The notes under the pieces were generated by a model that worked only from the letters and a program-made list of their open reading frames with translations, searched no databases and was not told the DNA's origin. The position numbers were made by a program, and so were the translations under genes. 64,000 bases of DNA. Source: Erythrocercus mccallii (Eukaryota > Chordata > Aves > Passeriformes > Dicruridae). Location of the stretch: NCBI GenBank assembly GCA_013397435.1, contig VZRG01000526.1, forward strand, positions 62,001 to 126,000, read 5' to 3'. Every line of letters begins with the position of its first letter. The stretch's first letter is position 1. Below, piece after piece: positions 1 to 13,147 of the stretch.

Positions 1-1803
1 ATTCCAAGAATTTTAAACTTCCATAGCTTGAAAATTTTCCAGGAAAAATTTGTAAAAAACCCTGTACATCAAACATGATTTTCAGTGCTCTGATGCAGCA
101 AAAATGTAGTAATTTTCTTTAAGGATGTGTGAATTATTCAATCATCATCAATTCTTTTATGTACAATTTGTTCTACTTCTTAATTAGTGTTTCCAAAAAT
201 ACAAAAGAGAGACCCACATACATGCAATCTAAAAGTAAGAAGCCACATCCTGAGGATCTTAAGATGTAAAAGAGAGCTTAAAAGTGGGACTGTGAGACAA
301 GCAAGACAATTAGATAAACTGCAAATAGGAGGCAACCTGATGTTTATATATAAATTGGGAATGTACTACATAATTCCTTGGAAAAACAAATCAAGTGTTT
401 TAAAGACTTGACCACTTACAAAGGGAAGCATTTAAAGACAGAAAATTCTGACTGTGAATTCTACCTGTTAAATTTTGCAACATTTTAATAAAAATGTCAA
501 CTGTTTTTTGTAGTCTGTGCACTTGACAGTGCAGTGCAACAAATACACATCACTTTACCTCTTCAGACAATTAAGCTAAGTTAACCTTGTTTTCTGCACA
601 GCACAAATGTATCACCTTTCATCCTACCTACATAACTATTTCCTTTTTTTCCCCTCTTCTTTTTGCTCCTTTTTTTTTTAATTAAAGGTAAGCAATAGTT
701 TAAATCAGTTCATGCCAAACCTTACATTCACCCCAGCTTGAAAGAGAGTGGGTCAGCTGTCCTTTAACTCCTCCCCAAATACAATCACTGGGAACAGCAC
801 TTTAACACAATCAAACTCATGCCTTATTACCCTCCATAAAATTGACAGAATACCCAGACAGAAATCCACCCTGGCATATGCTGACGTTTTAGCTCACTAC
901 CTCAAGCAAAACATACATTCACAGTACATAATCCATTCTGTTTAGAGGCTTCCCTGCTTGCTGCCTTCAGAGCAAACACATTCAAACACATCTTCCTTCT
1001 TTGCCACACCAGATCCAATCTCTCCCTGCCACCACAGCACCACCCGACAGCACAGCTGCTTAAGGAAGAAAATAAAGTTAAGCTGAAACCTGACTTAACT
1101 GCCCAAGCTTTAGGAAGGTACTGTCAGTTCAGCTAGTAGACTGTTTGGAAAGAGGCCAGAGGGTGGGATGCGCATGAAAACCCATGCGATGTACTCAAGC
1201 TTTTTTGTACACAATGAGCAATAATGATTTTTATACTGTAGCTGCTGCCCAGAACTTCAAGAACAACTACAGCTGGATTTGAATACAACCTGGAAGTATT
1301 CTAGAGAATCAATCTCATCAGATCAACTCCAATTACAGGAAAAATAAAGTATCAGTAAAGGTAGCAGAAAGGTCAAAAGTCTCCAACAGATGACAGTGAA
1401 ACTTACAGTAGCTACAGCAAATTGCTGGTTCATTGGGCTTCATTTCCTAGCGGCAGCTGACAAGTTAAAATGTAACTATACTTTATCAGATTTGAAGTCA
1501 AAGGTATCACACAGGTGCAGTTTCAGTGTTTGGGGTTCACCCCTATGGAATATTTATGAAAAGTTAAGAAGCAGAACATGAAAAAAGAAACATAATGAAG
1601 TTGAAAATACAAGAGGTTTGCTATCATAAGGTTAAAAAAATAGTATAAAGAAAACTGATGCTACCTCTAAGTTTTCGTATCTAAAAGAATTCAGAACTCC
1701 TTTAACAACCTTTAACTCCTGTAACAATTGAAAAACAACTAAAAATCCAGCCAACTTCAAATCTGATCAAGTAACAACATATGTAACTTCTAATTACATA
1801 AAC

Positions 1804-1830
1804 GGGGGGACTGGGGAGGGGTTGGGGGGG
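1804..1830 (+). other. G-quadruplex motif
   Basis: Four guanine runs of 6, 4, 4 and 7 bases are separated by loops of 3, 1 and 2 bases. This fits the canonical G3+N1-7 pattern with very short loops. On the presumed FRYL transcript (minus strand) the same tract is C-rich. Confidence 0.75.
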
Positions 1831-4800
1831 TGTTCACAGAGCATTCTTTTCAAGCTGTTGTATTTTATTCACAGAGTAGCTGCTACAACGTTGGCTGCTA
1901 TGCAAGATGGAACTCAACTCTAGCTTTTGAGCAGCAATTAAGATGCCACAATTCAGCACACATTGCTAAGCACAGGACAGGTGGTACAGCAGACCACTTC
2001 CAAAAACTTTATGGATAGGGATTAAAACTAATGTTGCTGGAAATCAAAGTATCAGCAGCTTCATTTAAGAAGATACTTACAACACACTAAATTAGAGCCT
2101 TCTTTATAATTACTGGCCAGAAAGATTTAATATGATGATACTTCAAAAGAAAGAAATAAATACTAGTAGTTTTAGCCATCTGCTAGACGTGGTGCTTCCA
2201 TGCTACAAACCCTAACCAGGCTTCAATACACTGTTTGCTTTTACACAGGTAGAATAAAAGCAGAGATGAATTATAGGAGTTTTTATGACATCATCTGAAA
2301 AATTACAACAAGAAGCTTGATGTTTAGGGGCAAACATTTACGCAATAGCACTACGGTCACCCAAACCTGTAGCTGACCCATAACTTCATCATTTTCTAGA
2401 GCTAAGTAACCTGCTGTCACAAGCACTCCTAAGATAACACACCACCCCTTGTGAGCGCTGGTCCTCTTGTTGACTTACACCACCCCTCATACAGGAGGTA
2501 GAAGAAAGAAAATAACATTATTAACTATAAACTAAATTTATTATAGAACATATTGACTATAGACAAGGCTTCCTGGTTACAGGCCAATTACACTTTTTTT
2601 CCACTACAGCATGGGGAAATGGTATTAGAAGGCTGAAAGATTTCCAGTGGCTGACCAGTCCCCTTATTCTCCCAACCTTTTCCTCAACAACAGCATGCAC
2701 AGTATACTAGACTATACTGAACTTACGGCTTGCTGTCCTTCCAGGTGATGCTGGTGACTGACATCAGAAATAGCAAAATAAAAGCACCTGAATATTACAG
2801 AAGCCACTTTTAAGCTAATTGCCTCATAAAATTGGTTGCTGTAAGAATAAAAAGAGGGAATGAAGCTTCCCAAGCTCATTATACCCAAATCTACTCAATT
2901 TTCTTACTGAAGCTTGGCACACTGTGTATCAACAGAAGATTTTTAGTAACAATTTGGTTCTTTTGCTTCCTGCAAACGTTTTAAGTATATGAATAGTGTA
3001 TAACAATAATCAACATCACAAACTAAAAATGGTACATGATGTGTTAGTAACATTTAGTGTTACTAAATGCCATCAAGAACACAATAGCCATTCAATATTC
3101 TCCCAATTTCACCAACCATCTCCTTACTGAAAAAGTTTTCTCCACTCCACAATCCAGACAATCAGCTACAAAAATCAATATCTTACGTAGAACATTTCTT
3201 CCCTTAACAGACTGTTGAGGTTCAAAATACATTTTCTTTTTTAAAAAGTGCCAAAAAAACTATAAAACACTGACCAGTTCTGTTACTGCATCTATACAAA
3301 GAAAAATGCGGCAATTTTTCTTAGTTATAACATTAGGAGGAACCAACATGAACTTTATGCACATTCAAGGTCTATATGAATTAAAAAAATAAATAACACC
3401 TCCTCACTGCCCCGCCTACACCAAAAAAAGCCTCACCACTTTACTGCCTTGAACAAAGCATAAGCTGCTTTCCCCACTTCCTGCCCTCAAAGCATCTTCA
3501 ATAGAGGTTTAACTCAGGTCCTGTATATAAAACACCAGTAGTTCTTTTATTATGCTGACCAGACAACAATGAAGTAGAACATTAATAATGTATAATATAG
3601 TAAGTATAATATCAGTTAGCAGATTTCTTAGCTACTCAAGTTGCAGAAAAACATTTCAATTTATATATCCCAACCCAGTGCAATTATCCCTGGCCTCTGG
3701 AAACAGAGTACAAATACTGGATAAAACGCAGAAGGGCTAACTGCTTTTCAATAACAACGATCAGAATGGGGACTTTGTTGTTCCTGCAGACCATCTCAAC
3801 CCATTCTTTTTTCTTATACTGTAGAGTTCATAGAGTCTGTACTTACATAGGGTGAGATATGAACTTGCTTTTCCACTTTTAAAAAAGTTCAAATGAGGCC
3901 AGTCTGCATTCTCTAGCATAATAATAGCATAAACATTTAAGTAACTGAATTATTCTTCTTGTTTCTAGGCACAAAACATTATGAAAGCCGTAGTGATTTC
4001 TATCTCTCCTCTGCATTCTAGTCTTCCCATAAAAATCACATAGTAGTTTTCAAACAGCCACCTGCAAAATTCAGAATCCCTTGTGTCCCTAATATATGTC
4101 AGTTCTTAAACGTGGAACATCTGTATCAATGAGCTAGGGTCACAAAGACTTTATGCCTTTAAACTACATAAGTTATATGGAAGAGTTTTATATACTGCAT
4201 ATGGTTTGACGGGAACACACAAGAAAAGCTGCTTTCAAATTATGGAGACTAGGACATACTTGAAAATGGAACTATTTATTCTTAATTTTAAAAGACAAGA
4301 CAGAGAACAACAACTTGCTCTATGGCATAACATGGAATACACTACACAATACCTTCTTTAGATACCCTCTCAGGAGATAGAAGGTTGGGCTTCAAATTGG
4401 ATCAAATCAGTTGCAGACAATTTACCTCAGCACCACAAAAATACAAGTACAATCTGTGCCTAACTGATGGTTTGTTTATAGATTTTGAATTACAGACTAA
4501 GATATCATAGCCTCATCATGACTTACCAGGAAGAGAAGTGTTCATAAATGCTTTTAAATAAGGTTCATTTCCTCCCTAATACAGCAAAGGCCCAAAACTA
4601 TACAAAAGTGTTAAAGAAATGTGGAGGTAAAAACTCTCAGTTTCCTGCACCAAAAACTTGTTCTATTTTTTTTGTAATTCTGTTTACCCAGCTTTCTCTT
4701 CCCACACTATCTACCACTCTCACCCTCCCCAGCTATTCACCTATCCATTCTGCAGGTAGGTCCATGTAAATACATATAAATATACACACAAACACATATA

Positions 4801-6152
4801 TCAACTCCATCTGAAAAGACATCTCTGATCCCCATCTACCACCAAAGTAATTTCAAATAGGGTGGCAGTGGTAAGGTCTAAACTGAAGAAACAGAGGGAA
4901 TGGGGCAAGATTGCAATGATTTGGGTCAAGAAACAGAATACCAGGTTTGTCATATCCAAGTGAAGATGTCAGAGACCTACACATACTGGTACTCCTGCAA
5001 AGAGCACTCATTTGCAACTCCTTTCTCTTCATGAGCTGATGTGGGGTATCCAGGAGCCCCTCAAGTCACGCCAAAGCCATCATGGGACCAGTGACTACTC
5101 ATCACCCTGTCCCAGGGAATAAACAGGCCAGCCAGCAGCCACAGTGCAGAGGGCACTAATTCTTCAGCTTTTTGGATGACATTGTTTTTGGATAATGTCT
5201 GCAGAGGTAGAAATCTTAGCATTTTTGCTTACAGCAAATTTTTTTTACATAATCAGCATTACTGGCAGATGAGATTAGTTCAATTAAAAAGCATGAAAAT
5301 TCTGTCAATGTCCAGCTGCCATGGGCACAACCCTGGCAGTTCTTTCTGATTTAGCCAGAGGAGAAGTGGTATTGATAAAGACTATTCTTATGAAAGCCAG
5401 ATAAAAATTACTAGGAACACTTCAGCTATCTTCCATGCTAACGCCTCGAAAGAGAATCAGCCTTTGTCCAGGTCTACTGTTAGTTCCAAGTCCTCTTTAG
5501 GACATGGCATTTAAGACATGGCAAAAGAAGATGCTTCTTTGTTTTGCAAAACTGGACAACACCAGTGGAGAACTAAAGTCCCTCTTTACAATATCAATTT
5601 CAAATGCAAATTCCTGACGTCTCATTTTATCAGACCATTCCCAAGTCTTATGGTATAGATATTCTTTCACTTTTTAAAAAAATTAATTAATCTCTTTTAA
5701 CAGTCTCCCACACTGAGTTACTAGAGCCTTATCTTCTGAATCAAGTACAACAAAGAAAATCTCTACTTGTAGTTTTTATGCTCTCTCCAGCTCTTATTTT
5801 ATAAACATATCCAACATTATATTCCGTTACTCCAAACAAACTTAACTGCACAGGGCTGGCAAACCTACATGATTATTGTGTTTGATACTGCTACAAAAAA
5901 TCAGCAGTGAAAGTTCAACAGCAGGAAGTCTGTGAAAGGCTAAGCAAATGGGATTGCATATTGCAAGGCAGGTGTTACCCATAGCCTCACAAGGATCTTT
6001 TTAGTGCACATAGTTTTATTTTGTGCTCTTCTCCCTTGCTTACTTGCATGCTGCTGGGGTATCTTTGAGCTCCTTCAATACTGTCTGCACAAGTACGACT
6101 AACATCATGGCCACTGGGACCCAAACTATAGTAGGCTCAAGGAATGAGAGCA

Positions 6153-6180
6153 AAAATGATACTTAATAAAGTATCATTTT
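6153..6180. repeat. Short perfect hairpin, 12-bp arms
   Basis: The left arm aaaatgatactt (6153-6164) and the right arm aagtatcatttt (6169-6180) are exact reverse complements around a 4-base loop. AT-rich intronic DNA can produce this by chance; no function is suggested. Confidence 0.6.
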
Positions 6181-9100
6181 ATAAAGCTGCATTTAACCTA
6201 CAGCTTCTCTTCCCCCTTAAAGTAATATACTTGAGAATATTTTTTTGTAATAAGTTGCAGTTTATGAAGACAAAAAGAAACCTTGAGAGCACTGTGGAAG
6301 GAAAACAGGATCCCTAAGATTTACCAGCAAGATACACCCACCAGAGTATTAAAAAAAACTTTGTAAAAAGTCCCACTGGAACCTTCCCTGGAATACTTTA
6401 TAGAAGTCTGGCCAATGCATGCTAAAAAGACTAATTAACACATGAAGAAGGCAATTATAGCATTTTAGTATGATAAGGTGAACAAGAAATCTCACCCAAA
6501 CAAGAGAGAGAGTCTGGTTTATCTAGTTTAGCAAAATTATACTACTGCTCTCTAGAAACACATTCAAGATAAGGGGAAACAAACATTAAAAAAATTGCTA
6601 TCTAAGACAAAAAATAATGTTGGCAACTGCCACTGACAAACTGCTTTAACAAACAATTGCAAATATTCCCCAAGTATCAGTTATTTAGTTTTGAAGCAGC
6701 CTTCCAATATTTAGCTGACAAAACACACAAAGCTTATTTTATTATCATGACCATCTCATGTAACTTCACTTAAAAAAAACTAAGAAAAGAGGGGAGAAAA
6801 AGGTCCAAGCCAGGAATCTTCCCCCATTTTCTGGAATACAGGGAGTAAGAAGAAAATAGGTCACCACACTAATTCCAAAGTGATAATATTCACCACTCAA
6901 GTGGCCTGTCAATAGTCCCAAAGTCTACTGCTAGACACTCTTGTCTGTAGCTATTTCAGGCTAGGCCAGCTGCAGTTCTTGAAAAGTAAATTTCTCTTAC
7001 ACCTGTATGCACCAGCTGCCAAAGCAGCAGGTGGAATGATGTAAGAAAGGTCCTCCTGTACTAAGGTCTGTACAAATGCCATGCAGCACAACTTTGACTA
7101 TTGTCACTAACCACAAAAAAAATTCATGTTGCTTCTGGTGACAAGGGCAAGAATACTCATGCAAAAAACAAACAAATAAAACCCCAAAGCTTACAGCAAC
7201 AGAGTCAGGGCACCAAGTCCTTGTACCAGATCAAATATTTAGACATTTCAGAGAACCTCAAACTCAACTTTTGGTTTGGTTTTGGTTTTAATACTTGTTC
7301 CTCTTCTATTTTTGCATGCAAACATAAAACACTAGGAAAAACTAGGGACAAATACAAAACTCCTTCAAAACTGAAGCCATGTCCAAAGCAACCACTCAAG
7401 GGCATTTTTTTCCTTTTTGATATCTTCCAGTGATGGTATTGGACACATACTGTCATCCTTCCTGGGAGGTGTTCATGTCAAAGGGAATTAGGATTATAAT
7501 AGATTTGGGGGAGGGGAAGGAAGGAAAGGAAGGAAAACACAAGTCTTAGAAGAGACAGAGCTATATAGCAGTACACAGATACTCAGACAATTAACTGCAA
7601 AGCACTGAGGATAAGCAAGCTAAAACACCAGAAAGAACTCCTTTTAGTCAATATAGAAAGGCAGAAGCAACCCTAGCTAAGTCAGTCTGGCTAACATATA
7701 TTACTGGAGTTCATCAGGATTAAGAGCAAGACCAGACAAGAATAATGCTGAATTCTAAAACCTCCAAACATTGCAACACTTCTTCAGCCCACTGTGATTC
7801 CTGGGAGGATTATTATAGATACAAAAGTTGTAAAGGTTCGAAGTTGTTTGGGTGCGAGCAGGCAGAAGCAGCAAACCACAGCCAGGCCATGTGCTCAGCC
7901 AGCTGCCCTCCCACTGATGGATAAAAGCTACAACACATTTTCTCCTGGGAAGGCAGGCCAGTAACTACAGGTAAAGGGTCACAAACCTCATTTTTCTCAT
8001 AGTAACTCACATAATCCGCATATGCATATAGCTCCTTCCTCTGGCATTATCTGCACAACACCTATACTTTCTTTTAAACTAAGGCTTAAATGTAGGCAAA
8101 ACCTGCTAAAAACTCATGGCACTCTAAGCTAGAAGGAGCACATTATACACCCATGTTCTGTATTAAGCAAGTCCACTGAAGTGAAAAGTTTGCCTTCACG
8201 TCTCTTAAGGAACTCAGATAAAAAAATTAAATTTGTCCTTTGGTCCTTTACGCAATAATGAAGTAGTCTTCACCCAGCAAGATGATGAAGACAAAACTCC
8301 CTGAAATACAAAGTTAGATATAAAACAGGCAACTCCTGCCTGATGTGCAACACAGTTTTCCAAGTTGTTTTCCTTGATGCATAGCCACTGAAGGGAATCA
8401 TAATCTTCTTAAGTTCTTAAAAAAAGTAAATACAGACAGCATGATCTCAACTGTATTAGCAAAAACTTTCAGCATACCAACTAATTTTATCACCCCAAAT
8501 TAGAAAGACAAGCATTCACAGTGAAATAAACGAATGAGGACCACCCTTAAGCTGTTGAAGCCTGTTTGCAGGATGACTGCAAAGCATTGATACAGTAATA
8601 TGAAAAATTAACAGTTCTACTTTTTGCCTTAGCCTCTACAACTACAACCTCCTTTCTTACAAGTATTATGCTATTACATGAAAACCAGCTATCACCGTGC
8701 TTTGGTTCACTTAGGCAAGTCTAACAGAAACAGAATTAGCTGAATTTTCCAACTTTACCTTAACTAACCTCACAGAAGAATTAAACAACTTGTCTTTTGA
8801 AATGAAGCTCAGCAACAATCTACAACATCCCAAAGCAACATACCACCACTGCTCCAAGGAAACCGTTTGCAGAGAAGTCAGCACAGACTTTAACTAAATC
8901 AATTTTAGAATATAAATAAGGAGCCATTCACCGCAGCAATTTGCGCAGGGAAGTTGTTGTCTACTGGCAACAACCACCACCAAGTACCACTAAGGACCTC
9001 TACAAACCACAGATAAAGAAAGCCTTTGACACTGAAAATGTTGTTCTCATCTTTAAATATGTGACTTACTAAAACTGCAACACAATTTTCACGGAGGGGT

Positions 9101-9899
9101 TTGTTTCCTTCCTGAGACAGTGTCACGAGATAAGAATCAGTGTGGTTTCACAGCCCTTGGTCAACGATCTTCCACAAAGATTCTGAAGTATTCGGCACAT
9201 ATCCTCAGCATGACAGTAAAACAGATGCAAAGCGACTGGAACAGCCTACTGAGGAAATGACACGATGAGGAAATACTTCTTAAGAAACTACAGTTAATTT
9301 CACTCTTTGCTCAACCCTCAATCAGCAAATCACCTTCTTTCTCGAAGTACTCTATATACTCCGTGAAGTCTGCAACAGGGACATGGGCAGTGCACAAAGT
9401 AGTAAAGAACTTGTTTTCTGGTTTAGTATACTTCTTCCCTAACATCCATTTGAGATTTGTAGTCCTGAAGGAAGTCCAGGTTACACTCTTGCTGCCTCAT
9501 CTCCAGATTGCCTTACTGTTCTTCAACACTGTATTAGCAAATTGCTTTTGCAACTCCCTCAGTATGCATGACCACCAAAATATTTGACATTTGTTGCATT
9601 TTCAGGGGATTTTTATGTTTTCCATCTGATTCCTTAGGACATCTTAGCTGGAGCTATCCCAATTGTCAGACAGTGATTTCTGGTCAAGACACAAACTGAA
9701 CTGCCCACTCAGCAACAAAAACTATCACATTACCAAAATATTAGAAACATACACGTGAAAGTGGAGAGGGAGAAACTAATTAAGCCCCTACAATACTTAT
9801 AGCGACACAACCACGCCTATCTGAGGCTGTAAAAACTGTGGAAGCCAAACTTGGTCCTAAAAAGCACCTCAGAGCGACTCCATCAGCGAGGCGCTGCAC

Positions 9900-11350
9900 A
9901 CTAAGCGAAGGCGCCCGCACACGTCTCCTAGTTTGCCGTTCAAGTCTCCCAAGTTTCACGCGAAGGCGGGGGAGCGGGCCAGCTGCGCGGAGGGCGGCGC
10001 GGACGGCCGGGGGCGTCGCTGCTCGCCCGCACCGCCCTCTCCACCAGGAGCCGGGACGCGCGTTTCTCCGCCGGAGCCCCCGGACACCCCCAGGCGGGGC
10101 GGGGCCGGGAACAAAGCCCGGCTCCGTGCCACCCTCCCCGCTCCGTCCCGCCATTCCCGGCCGGCCTGGCCCGCTCCCACTCCTGCCATCCCCTGCGGCG
10201 GCGGCTGCCCGGCGGCTGCGCGGCCCCGCTGTCCCAGGGGGCGGCCGGAGCCGGCCGGACGGGTGCGGGCGTGGGGCGGGAAGAGCCCAGCGGCGGCTGC
10301 CGCTTTACGCTCGGCCCGCGGGGCTGTGCGAGCAGCGCTCCCACCCCGGGGGCTCGGCGGGCCGCCGGCTGAGAAGGCTGGGCACGCACGGGTGGGGCCG
10401 CGGCCGGGTAGGAAGGGGCGGAAGGAGACGGCGCGCGGGCCGCGGAGAGGATGGGGGGAGACTCCGGCTCCCCGGGGCAGGAGGTCCAGAGCCCAGGTGG
10501 GGGGCGGCCGGGCAGTGCCGAGTGCACGCAGCACATGCCCCCGCGGCGACGGCGGGCAGGGCCGCCCGGCCACACACTGCCCTCCCTCCCCTCCTCGCCG
10601 TAAACAAAGCGGCGAGGGCCGGGGCCAGGCCAGGGCCAGGGGCCGCACAACACAACCCGCGGGCTCCGTTCCCGTCGGGGCAAGGCGCCCCCTGCTCCCT
10701 CTGATCAGCCATGACCGGATCCCAGCTCCGCCGCCGCCTCACCTCTCCCACCGGTGGAACCTGCCGCAGCCCCGGGCGCCGCCGCCTTCCTCAGCGCGAC
10801 TGTGGTCCCCCCACGCTTCAGAGCGACCCTGGTGGGAGCCGGTGAGCGACACGCGCCACCGGCATCCCCCGCCAGCTTTATCCCGACGCCGCCTCTCCCC
10901 TCCGCACCTCGACGTCCCGGCGCGGCGCTCCCGCCCCTCCCCCGCCGCCCCATTGGCACGCGCCGCCCCGCCCTGCCCCGGCTCTCACTGGGGCAGGCGC
11001 GCAGCACTCACACGGCCCCGCCCCCGCGCTCCCTCCCCGTTGGCTCCCGAGCGTCCGGCCCGCCCCCGAGGCACCGCCCCTCCACACTTCGGCCAATCGC
11101 GATGGCGAACCGAGCCCCGATTGGCGGTGCCCGCCCGTTTCCCGTGGCTCTGATAGGCCGGGGCGGCAGCCGGTCCCGCCCCCAGAGCGCTCTGGGCGCC
11201 GCTCCCCTCGAGCTGCCCGGCTCCCGTCCAGGCAGCGTCCCGTCCCCCGGCGGCTCCGCGCAGCCCCGCAAGGAGCCAGCCCGGCGGGGAGGGCGCCCAA
11301 GGCAGCCTCCGCGCCCCTGGAGAGAGCAGGACCGACCGCTGTCGTTAAGA
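9900..11350. promoter_or_regulatory. FRYL: CpG island, probable FRYL promoter
   Basis: About 1.4 kb of very CpG-rich DNA with GC-box-like runs stands out sharply from AT-rich flanks. CCAAT boxes lie at 10952-10956, 11039-11043 (weaker, GTTGG) and 11120-11124 on the minus strand and at 11093-11097 on the plus strand, a cluster typical of a housekeeping promoter. A minus-strand splice donor at 10742-10737 would close a noncoding first exon. A plus-strand donor-like GCCGgtgagc at 10837-10846 leaves room for divergent transcription. Assignment to FRYL rests on conserved gene order, since no FRYL coding sequence is seen here. Confidence 0.6.
10743..10940 (-). other. FRYL: Candidate noncoding first exon of FRYL
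   Basis: On the minus strand the sequence GTGGGAGAG is followed at once by gtgagg (10742-10737), a good splice donor. The donor sits just downstream, in the minus direction, of the CCAAT-box cluster at 10.95-11.12 kb, as expected for a 5' untranslated exon. The transcription start is not defined by sequence; the outer limit given is a guess. FRYL proteins are large Furry-family scaffolds acting with NDR-type kinases in cell shape and polarity. None of that coding sequence is in the window. Confidence 0.4.
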
Positions 11351-12490
11351 AGGCCGGTATCATCAAGGTAGCCGGGAATCAAACGGCTTTCTGGGCACGC
11401 AGGAGCGTGGTTGGGAAACATCAAGGTGGTGTCCTGGCTCTTGAGGCGATGAGGTCCCGCAGAGGTCCCGTCGCGCCGAGTCAGGACGCTCCTTTCGCCC
11501 GTAGGAAGCAGTCGGAAAATCCGCCCTTCCCCCAAGCGCATAAGGGCAAATATTTGTGTCTCGGCCAGCTGCACAAATGCTGAGATACCGCCTTTTTGCC
11601 AGGAATTACTAGCGTTGTTCTACCTACGCGAACCGCCGGGCTTCCCCCGCACAAGCAGCCTGGCTCCCAGGAAGCCTGCGGGGCAGGGCAGGGTAAGCTG
11701 CCGCCACCCCTGCATGGCATATAAAGCACTTGGACTGCTCTGGCCATTGGATATTCGCTTTGATTTCATGTAGTTCCCACAGGCGCCAAGGTTTATCGCA
11801 ATGCACTGGCAGCGAGGCAGAGTAATAAGATAATTCACAACATCATCCTCAGAAAACTGAGCTGCTACTGGGACAGGCCAGGATTTCACTAATACAACAG
11901 GTCTGGTGGTTGGAAGTAACAATGTATTTCTAAACAATGCACAGACCTGGGAACCAATGTTGATAGAAACAGTACCAACATTAACAGTTTAACTGGTTAG
12001 AAAGTAACTATATTTTCTGTTAAAGCGCCTCGAAGCTTCCAGGCTTTAAAAAAACACAGGGCGGGAGGGGGAAAGAAAGAAAAATAAATACATGTAAAGT
12101 GTCATAAAATAACACAAGATTTGCAAATCAGTATTGGAAAGAATCCTGAAGCCAACATTTTCCTACTGGTAAACATAAGCTTGTCATGCAAGTACTGTAT
12201 TATAATAAGCATTTCCAACAAAACCAGAACGGAGTGAAAAGTACAAAGAACAAATACATCAGCACAACAGTTGTAACAATTTATATTAGAAGTTCAAAGT
12301 TCTGTACCACACTTTGTACGATTATAGTTTATTTGGAGTAAAAGCCCCTCCATGCTGAACTACTTATGTTCGTGTGCTGCATGGGCCCTTAAGACAGATG
12401 ATGTGTATCAACTTGCAGAAACCAGCAGGAAAAGAATGCAGGAGAAGAAAAAAAAAAAAGTATAGTGGTAGCTGAGGTTCCCTGTAGATA

Positions 12491-12566
12491 TAAGAATTTT
12501 GTGCAGTACTTTTTACAATTGTAACAACAGTTAAAATACAATAAAAAGTACTGCACAAAATTCTTA
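12491..12566. repeat. Perfect inverted repeat, 25-bp arms, 26-nt loop
   Basis: The left arm at 12491-12515 starts taagaattttgtgcagtact. The right arm at 12542-12566 is its exact reverse complement. The loop is 26 bases, so either strand would fold into a pre-miRNA-sized hairpin. The bases immediately outside do not pair. It could be a small palindromic transposon remnant, a hairpin RNA precursor or a local foldback duplication. Confidence 0.85.
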
Positions 12567-13093
12567 AAATAAACGTGGGTGATAGAGCACCTAACAAGAA
12601 AAACAGGATTTATTGCTACTAGTGTCGTGCATCATTTCAAACAATTGATTGAAGCAAAGTATGTCACAAGTTGCTTCTGATTTTGAAGTTTTTCTGAGTT
12701 AGGGGCTCAGTGATCTTCCCAATAAATGCATGTAACTGAGGCAAGAGCACCAGAACCTCACCACCAATGAAAATCAGACCACTGGTATTTAACCCTGAGC
12801 ACTTGAACTTTACAGGATGCACAATCACTTTCAGAAGCCAAATGCTCCTTTACCAACCAGCTTTACAAAATAGGTCTAAGGATTAGTTCCATGTCAAGCA
12901 ATTTTCAAAATACATTACACTACCAACTAATATTAATAGCAATCATTATCTATGTGGATAAAGTCCTTACTAACTGAGGCTTTGACTATCAGCTCCTCAA
13001 AGAGACCCACTCTTGGTTCTTGCTGACATGCCATAGTGCTTCAGGCAAATAACTGATTCTTTGTTTGGCACCAGTTGTAGTTACAACAATGCT

Positions 13094-13101
13094 CTTTTTT
13101 C

Positions 13102-13145
<44 letters not shown>

Positions 13146-13147
13146 TG
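13094..13147. repeat. Poly-T tract with (TG)n
   Basis: A T-rich tract with rare C interruptions runs into about eight TG dinucleotides. It is a simple-sequence repeat, with no poly(A)-bearing retrocopy recognised next to it. Confidence 0.9.

Larger units (their letters stand above)
1..9850 (-). other. Presumed FRYL intron 1, no coding exon recognised
   Basis: This is AT-rich, CpG-poor sequence with stop codons throughout all frames. I looked on the minus strand for the conserved FRYL amino terminus and did not recognise it. The assignment to FRYL intron 1 is inference: in tetrapods FRYL lies head-to-head upstream of OCIAD1, and the CpG island at 9.9-11.35 kb is where its first exon would be. 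The stretch contains a G-quadruplex motif at 1804-1830, a short hairpin at 6153-6180, a (GGAA)-rich tract near 7511-7535 and a small exon-like piece near 9334-9369. No CR1 or LTR copy was recognised. Confidence 0.4.

Noticed and set aside
7813..8010. 65-codon minus-strand frame starting MSYYEKNEV
   Set aside because: No splice context, no family resemblance and no codon-pattern support; length expected by chance.
9933..11153. 406-codon open frame and several overlapping long frames on both strands
   Set aside because: They lie wholly in the CpG island, read in up to five frames at once and are Pro/Arg/Ala-rich. GC-rich DNA lacks stop codons; no domain is seen.
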